Shown here piece after piece: positions 1 to 10,205 of a stretch of 64,000 nt of DNA. How positions within the stretch are numbered: position 1 is the stretch's first letter; each line of letters opens with the position of its first letter. The DNA comes from Aphelenchoides besseyi (taxonomy: Eukaryota; Nematoda; Chromadorea; Rhabditida; Aphelenchoididae): contig JAMPIQ010000001.1 in NCBI GenBank assembly GCA_024699855.1, positions 7,998,001 through 8,062,000 on the forward strand, given 5' to 3'. A model generated the notes under the pieces. It had not been told where the DNA came from, ran no database searches, and saw nothing but the letters and a program-made list of their open reading frames with translations. A program made the translations under genes and the position numbers.

Positions 1-528
1 TCTAAACGAGTACAATGAGAAATAAACAAAAAGCGTCGCTTACTCGGCAATTGTTCCAGATCGTGGGAAGTCGTCGGCTTCGTACTCTCGGAAAAACTGA
101 ATGATTTCGCTCTTCTTCTTATTCGTGAACAACAATCCACATTGGCCAACCAACGCTTCGGAGACTTTGTGCAAATCGTCGGCGATTTCCGCATCGGGAG
201 TACGACCGAGAGCAATGGCCATCACCGTCTTTTTTCCGAGGAAAAACGCCGAGTCGTTTTTGAACTGTTGACGAATCTGAAACAAAAATGTTCAATGCAA
301 CATCAGCCAAAAGCTTTTACTTCAATGAACTTCGCTGACCGCAAATTCTCAAAATCAAAGACGAATAAACGGGCATATTTCTCCACGGCACTTTTGATCT
401 GTTGAACCAAATTCTCTTTGCTTTCACGTGTCTTCTTCTTCACTTTGGTCAATGGAACTGAAATGTGAGTTTGATCAAAAACCTGCAAACTTGAACTTAC
501 CTTCACGTTCGCGTTTAGCACGAGGCAT
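1..528 (-). CDS. MRTO4: mRNA turnover protein 4 (MRTO4) homolog, 3' end beyond window
   Basis: Nucleolar assembly factor of the 60S ribosomal subunit, a paralogue of stalk protein P0 that holds the P0 site on pre-60S particles (family knowledge). Exons read on the minus strand are 501-528, 321-457 and 44-276; an acceptor at 2-3 opens the next exon, which leaves the window. The N-terminus MPRAKRERE-VPLTK and later blocks such as FFLGKKTVMAIALGR and GLLFTNKKK match the MRTO4 family in order, including the expected spacing from the start. ATG at 528-526 is chosen because it gives the conserved basic start. The gene is divergent from ARS2, whose ATG lies about 210 bp away, so the two may share a promoter. 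The C-terminal third is missing only because of the window edge. Confidence 0.9.
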
Positions 529-740
529 AGTCGATTGTTATGTTACCAAAATAACGAACTTCTGTGCGGATAAGAATACTGAGGACTTTTGACCCATCGA
601 GCAGTTCTCACCACGATTGTGGCGTTTCGATCGCTAGAGAGTGAGCGCAGTTTGGCGCGTAGCGTTAAGTTTTTGTGCTGCGAGTTACCGAGTTAGCGTA
701 AATTGTAAAGTTCTTTTACAGACTATTGCTCTATTGGGTT

Positions 741-3204
741 ATGCACGATTTTGACGACGATAATCGCGGCAAATTCTCTCGTGAACGACAAACTATGCGT
801 TCGGATATGGGCGACCGGTAGACAAAAACTGATGCTATAGTATTTTACGTTTGTTTTCCAGAAACCGTTATTCCACCGGTTCGATGGGCATGAAACGTGG
901 ACCGCAGCGTCGAGATGATGAACCAAACTTGAAGAGAAGTCGATTCGAGAACGCGGCCGATTCGTACGATCCGCAGTTCAACAAAAAGAACGAGGAGTCG
1001 AAACGTGCGATGTTGACGTTCAAAAAGTTCTGTGAGACACAAGACGATCAAATCAGCGATGAGGATGCCATTGCGAAGTACAACGACTACAAGCTCGATT
1101 TTCGTAAACAGGAATACGAGAAATTTTTTCAAGCACACAAGGATGAAGAATGGTAGGTGAGCTTGTTGATTACATCTTCTTATTTGTTTAGGTTCCAATT
1201 GAAGTATCATCCGGATATGCAAAAGGAGACCAATGAGCGCAACCACGAACGATTCAAGAAACGACTGGAAGTTTTTACCGAACTCACACAATCATCCGAT
1301 GTCAATGGGGATCTTCGTTTTGACTTCGACAACTGCGAGAACATCATCCGTTTCATGGACGCGGTTGTAATCAAATTAGAAGATGGAACAAATGAAGACG
1401 TGCAGTTAATGTTAAAAGAACCGATAGTTGACGAGTCACTCGATGATCTCCGAAAAAAGAACAAATCATCGAATGGAAGGTAATTGCTTAAAGTTATGCG
1501 AATCTTAATCAATAGGATTTCTAGTAGTGATCAAAACGGTGGCAATTCAACATCTAGTCAAACTAACGGTGTAGCCAAAAACGAATCGGCAACAGAAGAA
1601 TCAGAAGAGTTAACTGCATTACTGAAACGTGTTCCCTACAAAACCCATAGCATCTTCTTCCGCAACATTGGACCAGGATTGAAGATCGAAGACATCGAAG
1701 CTGTAGGTCTACAAATACATGAATCTAATTGATTGCTGAGTTTAGGAATGCAAAAACTATCCGGGATACTTGCGTCTGGGTCTTTCGGACCCAATTCCTG
1801 AACAAAATTTCACACGTCGCTTGTGGATCTCATTTCGTCGAGATGTTCGAATCAAAGACATCTTTTGGAATATGAAAAATGCTAAAGTAAGGAAGAAACA
1901 TTGAATGTTAATAAGCATATTATGGTTTTTAGTTTGCTGAGGGAGACACTCAAGCATCAGTTAATCGTGATCTTCGTCGTCGTATTCGCACGGTCAATGG
2001 AATCTCGAATCATCGGCAAGTGGTTCAAAATGATATTCGACAAGCGGCTCGTTTGGTTGCTTTGTACGATTACAAACGGAAGTTGTTTGCTGACGACGAA
2101 GAACAGAATCCACCAAAAGATATCGATGCGATCGTTGGCAAAAGTAAGAACCCAGTACTGGATGGCGTCTTCGAGTATTTTGTGGAAGAGACAAATGCAG
2201 AAGAAGAGGAACTGTTGGGAGTTAGTGCTCAAAGTGGTGAAGACCTCAAATTTCCATTGGAGGTTGACAAACAACTGAACAGCTACTTGGACAAACTGCT
2301 ACTCTACTTACGCGTCGTTCATTCCATCGACTACTACAACCACTGTGAATATGCGAACGAAGACTCAATGCCAAACAGGTTAGTGAACTCACACACATGT
2401 CAGCCGTAATATGCAAATTTAGAATGGGAATGGTCCACGTTCGAGATGCTCCGCTGAATGGCGATGAGTTTGGAAAGAACGAATCAGGCGTTCCATTGAT
2501 TCCAAAGAAGTCTATTGATTTGATTATCAGCAATACGGATGAGCGTCTTAAAGCGGCTATTCTTAAGTTCGAAGTTGTTTCTGAAGATGATCTCAACAAG
2601 TTGGGCAAAAAAGATCTTGAGCAAGCGGTCGAAGCGTTTATCGAAGCGAATTGTGTTGAAGTCTCCAAGGACAAGTGGTTATGTCCGTTGTCTGGCAAAA
2701 AGTTCAAAGGACCGGAGTTTATTCGCAAACATCTTCAGTCAAAACACGAACAGAAATTGGAAGAAGCACGAGCTGAAGTGAGTTTCTAATCATACGAGAT
2801 TTCAATCGTATATTTAGGCTGCTTATTTCAACAATTACATCTCGGATCCGGACCGTCCACACAATCCCGAACCAAAACCCCAAAGCACGCAACCAACTTC
2901 GTTGAATACTTTGGCCGACGAATCGCGTCGATCTGATGATCGTTTTTCTAATCGTATGTTCATTGATTGATCGTTGAGTTTACAATTCGATTGTTTAGCT
3001 CATCGAGGTGCTTCTTGGAATGATCGTCCGCGTTACAGTGGTCCGCCTCGTTTCAACAGTGGTCCTCGTGGCAGCGGTGATTTCGGCGGACGCAACGATT
3101 CGGGAAACAAAAGTCGTTGGGTCGATGACTTCGGAACGTCGCGTCGCGATCCTCGTCAACCACCGAACTATCGGGATTTGGATGCCCCAGAGGACGTGTT
3201 GTGA
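741..3204 (+). CDS. SRRT: Serrate/ARS2 RNA effector protein
   Basis: Homolog of ARS2, the zinc-finger adaptor that links the nuclear cap-binding complex to miRNA processing, 3' end formation and RNA decay. Nine exons (741-817, 862-1152, 1192-1479, 1516-1702, 1746-1886, 1933-2378, 2423-2777, 2818-2953, 2999-3204) sum to 2127 nt, giving 708 aa in frame. Diagnostic blocks in order: DEEW-F.LKYHPD after the acidic N-terminal domain, the DUF3546/RRM-like region with RRLWISF, the [12 protein letters not shown] block near residue 480, a C2H2 finger [18 protein letters not shown] near residues 560-585, and an R/G/P-rich tail. Start ATG 741 gives the usual acidic/RG start. Introns are 36-46 nt. The length is shorter than the vertebrate protein (about 870 aa), mainly in the low-complexity parts. 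An AATAAA lies at 3405. Confidence 0.94.
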
Positions 3205-3587
3205 TTTCATGCATTCTCTTATCGTAGTTCTGACTATTTTGTTGTGATCAGTTTAATTTAAAACGCGAACCTTTTTCGTCAAATTTTCATTTAAGTTATT
3301 CCTTCTAACCATTTTCCACAAACTCTCCGTTGTTCTTTTTCTATTGTGTGAGTGAAGTTAATCGAAATATACGCTCAGTGCAACTTGTAGTTCATGGGAT
3401 TTTTAATAAATTCAGCACATGGAAAAGCTGCTCGAAACAGTCGTTGGGTATTGTCTAGCAAATTTTGTACTTTCAGTCGATGGGAATCAGTGAACGAAAT
3501 TAAAAACCACTTCTTATCTCAAGTTGCATTCTTGTTCTCGTTGAAGTGGACGACAAGCCAGAAAACTCGTCAGTTGTTTGTACAAAA
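3205..3587. other. Intergenic, ARS2 3'UTR to scavenger-receptor 5' region
   Basis: Contains an AATAAA-type signal at 3405-3410 that fits the ARS2 transcript end. A further GTG-initiated in-frame extension of the next gene (from 3546) is present but lacks an ATG. Nothing else recognised. Confidence 0.5.
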
Positions 3588-5484
3588 ATGGCGGCCAAAA
3601 AGTTTTGTGGGCTTTGGGTTCTGTTGATTTTAGCTTCAATTTTCTTTTTGGCTGCCATTTTACTGCTCTTGGTTTTTCCATTCGGCATCTACAAGAGTCT
3701 CGTTCGAACTCAATCCAAAATCCAACAGGACTCGGATGGACAGCTAACTAAGGCCTCGTATTACTGGTCCAAACCGCCTGCCGACACATCCTATGATTTC
3801 TACTTATTCAACATCCTGAACGATGAAGATGTCACTTTCTTTGGTGCAACTCCGCAGGTTCAGGAGTTTGGCCCCTACTCGTGGAAGTAAGTATCGACAA
3901 ATTACCATTGAAGATACTAATGATCTCTAGACAGCAAGATAAAAAAGGAGGAATAGAGTTTAAAGATGGCGAAATTGTCAAGTACGATGTTCACAAGACT
4001 TGGGTTTACAATCAAAACGAATCGTGCGAAACGTGTTCTTACGACGATACGATTAATTTGCCGAATCTGTCAATTGCCGTACGTTCACAATTGATGCTAA
4101 ACGAAATGACAAGATTGCAGACAATGATGAGACTGTTGTTCGAGAATGAACCGTACATGAACTCAACTCAATTATTGTTGGCCAACCTGACACCTTTACT
4201 GTTGGGCATATATCCTTTCAAAACAGTGAAGATGCGTGAGGTCTTGTTCGTTGGCTACACTGACGCTTTGATAGATTTTTTGCAAAGCGATTTGAAGAAG
4301 GATCTGGATAAAGAATTCGGCAATTTGTTGGGTTTCGATCCGCCTCCAATTCCGCTTCTCGGCTATTTTGCTGCATACAACGATACCACAGAGTAAAAAA
4401 AAGATAATGGGTGGTGATTGGTGTTCAATATTTTCAGCGGTCAATACACAGCAATAACCGGGAAAGTATCGGATCTTAAAACGGGACTCATACAAACATG
4501 GCGAAATATGAGTCAATTACCGTGGTGGAAATCAAACGAAACAAACAACCTTGTAGATACAACGGGTAATAAAAACACAACTTCAAACAAGTAGCTTTGT
4601 TCTTTAGATGGTGCATTAAGTGGATTGTTTATAAAGAAAAATAGCTTACGATTGTTCCAATCATTTCTTTGTCGCCATTTGGTTTTGGATTATAAGACCA
4701 ATGAGAAAGTTGAAGGGATTCCAACTTATCGGTTCGAGTTCAATTCGCAAAACTTCAATCCGTACACCGACCAATTTCGTGGATACGAGTTCGTCAACGA
4801 CGAAAACATCAACTACTTTCCGAAATGGAATGGATCAGCGGAAATCAAGAATTGGAATTTAACGGACAAAGACGGACGTTTGCGGCTCCCGCCCGGTTTT
4901 GTCCAACAGATCTGCATTCCTGGAAAAAATGTCTCCTTACCATTCACTGCGTTGTTGAGTCCGCCACACTTTTTGAACGGTATGTTCTATGTAACGACTG
5001 TTATTATTGGTTTTGTTCAGCTCCTTATGAAGTTATTAAGTCCATTATTGGTCTATCGCCCAATGCACAAAACCATAGTCTTGGCGACTTCTACATACAA
5101 CCCGTAAAGTTGATTCAGTCGACGAAAATCGTTTTCCATTTCAGACGGTGGGTTCGACATTGAAAGCGAATGTGCGAAGTCAATTGAATATTGCAATCTA
5201 CAAGACTTCTCTAATCACGTAAGCTGATGAGATACTCGTTTCAAGTGACGATGTTTTTTAGAGGGCTTTCACACACAACAGAAGCGATTATTCCGTGTTT
5301 TTGGCTTCATACGCGCGTTAAGCTTCGGGATTATGCGTACAAGTTCATAAGACTAAGCACAGTGACTGTACCAAATGTTGCTCTTTACGCAGGAATCGGA
5401 AGTGCAGGAACATTAGTTTTAACGATTATCGTCATTTTTGTTTGTTTTTGGCCACGTTCTAAACGATTGGAATCTTATTTCTGA
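3588..5484 (+). CDS. CD36/SCARB-family scavenger receptor (LIMP2-like)
   Basis: Class B scavenger receptor: two membrane passes with a large lumenal or extracellular glycosylated domain that binds lipids and lipoproteins. Exons 3588-3886, 3931-4392, 4438-4565, 4608-4979, 5021-5103, 5145-5218 and 5262-5484 total 1641 nt (546 aa). An N-terminal membrane helix spans about residues 6-34 and a second lies about 513-535, with a short basic tail RSKRLESYF. Family landmarks include EFGPYSWK, DGQYTAITGK, LPWW, GIPTYRFEF, SPPHFLN and the late segment with TVGSTLKANVRSQLNI. N-glycosylation sequons are frequent. Whether it is the lysosomal (LIMP2) or the plasma-membrane type cannot be settled from sequence; no clear di-leucine lysosomal signal is seen in the tail. 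An AATAAA follows at about 5489. Confidence 0.92.
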
Positions 5485-5867
5485 GTCGAATAAATCCTTT
5501 CTATTACGCATAGGGTCAACTTTTGGTTGATGCGCGGTCTTCGATTAATGTTGCACGCCTATTGCATTAATGGAAGTTGAGAGCGACGGCGGATGAGCGA
5601 ATTCGCATGCAAACTTTTTACCTGATAGGCGGAGCGAATATCTCCGTCCGGTTTCGTCGACGAGGTTGTTTCGTTGTCTTGATACACAACGGTTGAGAGC
5701 GAGAGTTTTGTTTTTGCAGTTTATAGGTTCTACATTGGAAAGTTGCTCTTTTCGTTGGTGCCGCCGCGAGCTCCTGCTGACTGAGCAACGTCGTTTGAGT
5801 GACCGTTGCACTTTGTTTTCGTTGCTCGCAAGTGTCCGTTGGTTTTTAAGGTCGGGAGTTGTGTCCA
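5485..5867. other. Intergenic, promoter/5'UTR of the next gene
   Basis: AATAAA at about 5489 closes the preceding gene. The rest is GC-richer 5' flank; an open frame at 5666-5926 lacks an ATG and is probably chance. No other feature recognised. Confidence 0.4.
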
Positions 5868-6963
5868 ATGTCCAGTTGTTTGTTTTGTTTCTTCTTCTTA
5901 ACGTTGTTCTTATACACAACTGGTGATTTGATGTGCAATGAGGTTGGTTGATAGCGATAACAAGATCTTCATTTTCGTTGTGCTTAGGATACCGCTTACA
6001 AATGCAAATGCTCACAATGTCATCGGATATTTGAGACTCAAAACAACTCAGTGGTAACTTTTGAAGCTCAAATTATTTGACAGTTCTGATTTATACAGAT
6101 AATCGAATTTGAGAAGTGTGTCGACCCCAACGATTTGGATTTGCGACGCTTACGTGGTCGTGTTGCCGCTTGGTTGCAGGAGGACTGTGCGTTCATAATC
6201 CGATGTCCGCAGCCGTTTGCCAAATTGAATGAACAAAACATAATCGTTAGCGAGTTCTTATGCGTTGAAGGTCTCACAAATCGACTAGGTCTTTTGGGAC
6301 TTTGGAATGATGACAGCGGGAGTGCCGAAACAAGTAAGTGCATTTCCGGTCCGACTTATCGAATAACCATCGAGTAAGAGACCTTTAAACGACACCGTGT
6401 AAAAGTATACTTTAATTGTTGTGAATTCCGGTTAATAGCCGGATAATCACTTGTTAATACTCAAATGACTATGTTAGTGACGAGAAACATCTCAATTTTA
6501 TGACAGAAGTTATTACAAAGAGATCACATTTGGTTTTAACGAAATAATGTGCATTTTTTCAGTTGAAAATCGAATGGACGTTGAAATGTTGAACAGTGTG
6601 ATTTTCAATCGTGAGCATTTGTTATCTCAGGAATTACGATCAGGGTTGTTGAGAGTTGGAAAAGGATCGGAATTATTGGCTGAACACAAAAACTGGTCGA
6701 GCGAATACACGTGGCAGCAGCTATTAAAGTGGGGATTGGGATCGGCTTCGTTGGTCTTTACGTTTAGTTCCGTTTTAATTCTTTGTGTGGCGTGGCAAAT
6801 CATCGGATGGAATCGACTATCACAGGGACTATGTTGGAAAAGTCAACGGACAAAGAGTTTGCGTGAATTGAACGATGATTACCGGCGACGTCACGGAAAT
6901 AGTTCAGCCGGTCACAGAGATCAAATGCTAGAGATTCCATTAAACCAAATGGCTTCTCGTTGA
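5868..6963 (+). CDS. Unrecognised type I membrane protein
   Basis: I do not recognise this protein. Exons 5868-5942, 5988-6053, 6099-6333 and 6563-6963 (777 nt, 258 aa) join in frame with consensus splice sites. It starts with a hydrophobic signal peptide (MSSCLFCFFFLTLFLYTTG). A cysteine-bearing ectodomain follows, with YKCKCSQCH at about residues 29-37, a sequon at NNS, then ECCVD-like acidic and paired cysteines (EKCVD, EDCAF, IRCPQ, FLCVE). One transmembrane helix lies near residues 182-205. The cytoplasmic tail is about 50 residues, basic then polar, with a RRRH cluster. Even cysteine spacing suggests disulphides. The stop is only five bases from the stop of the convergent gene at 6969, so the 3'UTRs overlap. 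Intron 3 (229 nt) is much longer than its neighbours. Confidence 0.75.
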
Positions 6964-6968
6964 GGATG

Positions 6969-7676
6969 TCAATAGTCGGCGTCCGAAGGCCAAATATGAG
7001 CCAACATCAGAAGGCCGCTAGATGTCCATTTCGATTGTAGTCCAACGCTGTTAATGGCACGTATTTTACACCGAACGCCCAATCGCATGGAGCCACGAAT
7101 CAAAAAATTTTCTGCAAACCCATCGTTTTGACCATCCACAATTACGTTTAAAAACTCCTGGACCTGCAATAAGTACATTGTATTGAATAAACGGACATAT
7201 AACTTACTCTGTAACTGTCTTCATGTTGTACTTTACAAACGATGTTGTATTTTCGGTTTTTTGGATTGAATCCATCAAACCAATTTTCCGGAAATAACCA
7301 CGATATTTTAAGGTTATAGACATTCAACAGCTCATTTGTGCTTGTTCTGTAAAACATCAATATAAGTGTTTGTACAAAAATTGACCTACTCAGCTTTCGT
7401 TCGTCCAATCATTATTCGAATTCGACGTACAGGTGTCGGATCTTCAATGTCTTCTAAGTCTTTAAAATACACTCGTCTAAACGAAAAATAAAATCACTGC
7501 TACAATCTCAACTAACCCAGTAAATGGCTGAAATAGAAAACACGTGAAAATTTAAGCCGCTTTTGACTCACATTTCGCGCTATGATGTAATGCATTTCGG
7601 GTACTTCTCGACCATCGATATACAACAGACAAAATAGAGGAATTAACATAAAGACTAAGAGCGTCTGCATTCTCAT
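6969..7676 (-). CDS. Secreted fibronectin-III-like protein
   Basis: Exons on the minus strand: 7572-7676, 7517-7527 (an 11-nt microexon), 7390-7476, 7208-7346 and 6969-7163; total 537 nt, 178 aa. The first about 22 residues form a signal peptide and no membrane helix follows, so the product should be secreted. The body reads as one FN3-type beta sandwich: a LKISWLFPENW strand with core tryptophan, KYNIVCKV, and a closing VRCKIRAINSVGLQSKW. Two cysteines in the domain could pair. The final QSKWTSSG resembles the WSxWS box of class I cytokine receptors, but one motif is weak evidence and ordinary FN3 domains have similar G-strands. I cannot assign an orthologue. Start ATG 7676 is chosen over ATG 7670; both keep the signal peptide. 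Confidence 0.7.
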
Positions 7677-8746
7677 TTCTGACGACAATAACGACTGCTC
7701 GTGATTTCTGTTCGCGTGCCGGAAAAAGTTACGGATGACTGTGCCCCAAGGCGATCAGAATGATTTATGATTGGCGATTATGACAATTGAATGCCGTGCT
7801 GTCTATCTCGTTTTATTGCTCTACATTCCGAGATGAAATTTCCGAACGTGAACAAGCGGTTTACATGTTTTCATCGAGAGTTTTCTGATTTATGACCGGT
7901 ATTCTTTTTTGCGTCGACTTGTTAATTACTCGTCATTTTGTAATTGCTTCTCATATAATGCCGATGGTAATGGGTGCTGAAGTGACCGATAACTGAAGAT
8001 ATCCAACTGATAATCTTACTAACAATTTTTAGGTCTTTCTTTGAGAATCAATCTAATAAACATTTTTCAAACGTGTAAACCAGAAACCAACGATTTCTTT
8101 GCAGCAAAATTGACACAAATTTATGAGAAGTGATCTAACATGGTTTAATCATTAGGCACAACCTGCATCAGAAGTTCCGATTTACAACATTTAGAAACTG
8201 ATCAACAACACGAAAGGCTTCTTGTTCGTATATGAAACCCGTTTTTGAAACCAAACGCCATGCATCTTGACCACATTTCTAAACGACCACTTGTTTTTGC
8301 AATCTCAATTCCAATTGCACTTGGTCTTGCGTCTTCGTGGTGCAATCTTTCATTGACTTTCTTCTTGTACGAGATCTGATGGAATAAAGCATTAAACTGT
8401 GGTTTGTTTTGTTGTAACACTTTATTCGATGGCTATCTGCGGTATCATGATAGAGCATTTGTTCTGCTATTTCAAAGAAATCATACGGTCAATTCTTTTC
8501 CATCTTCAATATTGTAATAGCGTTTATAGTAATTGGATTACGCAATCAACTGTTCTTCCATATATTCGAATGACATTTTATAGGTTTATTACGTACGTGA
8601 AAAAAACAGTTTTAAAGCAACTTCAATTTGCACAAAATCGTTCTCGACTTGGTCATCTCAATATAAGAAGCTGTTACAATTATGTTTGCGAGAATGTTTG
8701 TCAGTACATTTTAAATGAGTTTTGTTAATGAAAAACTTCACAAGTA
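7677..8746. other. Intergenic AT-rich stretch up to the transposon
   Basis: About 1.07 kb without a supportable gene. Short open frames (8202-8420 minus, 8399-8728 plus) have no recognisable domain and no start or splice support. The TA at 8745-8746 is the transposon target-site duplication. Confidence 0.4.
8745..8746. repeat. TA target-site duplication, left copy
   Basis: The dinucleotide TA immediately outside the left inverted repeat matches TA at 13710-13711 outside the right one, as expected for Tc1/mariner insertion. Confidence 0.9.
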
Positions 8747-8908
8747 CAGGGTGGCGCAAAATGAACTGCAAGGTTTATTTTTTAAATAACTGCAAAACTA
8801 AGAATTTTTTCCTGAACAAACCATATATTTTCTGAATCCTCATGGTCCCCAAATTTAGATGAGCTCAAAATTGAAATTTTGAAATTTTCGAAAAATTTTG
8901 CCTTGGTC
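8747..8908 (+). repeat. Left terminal inverted repeat (162 bp)
   Basis: Reverse-complementary to 13548-13709 over the full length with one visible mismatch. It begins CAGGGTGGCGC, directly next to the TA duplication, and similarity stops at GGTCC versus GGTCT. Confidence 0.93.
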
Positions 8909-9338
8909 CCCTCTGTGATTCAAACTCTCGGCTTTCTCGTTTGACTAAAAATTCTTCAAATTGACTGTAAAAATTGACTGTAATGAGTTCAAATGAATTC
9001 GTTAAAGTTATCGGCAACTTCTTTAACACATTTTTGTTGTTAAAACCACAATTAAACATGATTACGCAAGTGTTTGGCGATTTTTCTTCATTTTTTGGTT
9101 CGTTTTTTGTTCTTGACATTCGATCTTTGAAAATGGTTTACTCCGATCAACGAAAAGCGCTTTTTCTTCGTTGGTGGATTGAAGAAGGATACGAATACGG
9201 GAAGTTTCAACTCCGTGTTCGTCGGGACTCTCGTAACGGACAAGTTCGTCTTCCTGATAAGCGCTCAATAACGAATTGGGACGAAGATTTTCGAAGAACC
9301 GAAAGCGTTCATGGAAATCGAGGGAAAAACAAATTAAA

Positions 9339-9381
9339 GTGAGCCAAAAAATGCTCTCTTCATTGTTGCTTTGTTTTTAAG
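9339..9381 (+). other. Putative 43-nt intron in the transposase gene
   Basis: GTGAGC donor and TTTTTAAG acceptor remove a stop (TGA 9340-9342) and rejoin the transposase frame as lysine then R-I-R. Length and borders match the host introns in this window. Confidence 0.65.
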
Positions 9382-10194
9382 GCGAATTCGCACTTCGGAA
9401 GCCATACAAGATGTTGGCGAAGCATTTGCTGAAAATTCTCATCTTTCATCTCGCCGAAATCCGTTTGTTCGAGACTCAAACAACGATGAGGAAGAAATGG
9501 ATCAATCGACTTCCTTGATGTCACGTCGAACTTTGCAAAGAATTTTGAAAGAAGACCTCAAACTTCGTCCCTATCACCTCCAAATGGTTCATGCTCTCGA
9601 ACAGCCCGATTACGCCGCTCGAATCAACTTTTCTCGTGAAGAATTGATTCGATTGACTGAAACGCCGACTCGGATCAACAACCTCTTCTTTACCGATGAA
9701 GCTCATTTCCATTTGGATGAATCAATCAACTGTCAACATTGGATAATGTGCTCTGACGAGAATCCTCATTGATTTGACGAGCAACAATTGCATCCGCAGA
9801 AGTTATCGGTCTGGATGGGTGTTGGAGTTCAAGGTGTGGTGGGCCCAATCTTTTGGGAAGTTCAAGGAAGCAGAGGAATCAATGTCGAATGGATTGAGCG
9901 CACATTTGAAGGTCAAGTGCTTTCGGAACTTCGAACTTGGCCAAACTTCGCCACGTTGATCTTCCAGCAGGATGAAGCACCTCCCCACATCGCCAGTCGT
10001 CTTCTTACTGTGCTCGATAGAGAATTTCCGGATCGATGGATTGGTCGTGGAACAGCAGCTCATCCCGCTCCGGTTTCTTGGCCTCCTCAAAGTCCGGATT
10101 TGACTTGGATGGATTACTCAATATGGGGAACCATGAAAAGTCAAATTTGGCACAAAGAGGATCGACCACAAAACCTCACCGAATTAAGAAGTGC

Positions 10195-10205
10195 AATTGT
10201 TGAAG
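10195..10205 (+). repeat. LINE target-site duplication, 5' copy
   Basis: AATTGTTGAAG occurs here and again at 13357-13367. Both copies sit in the transposase reading frame (…IVE…), so one is original and the other was made by LINE insertion. Confidence 0.88.
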
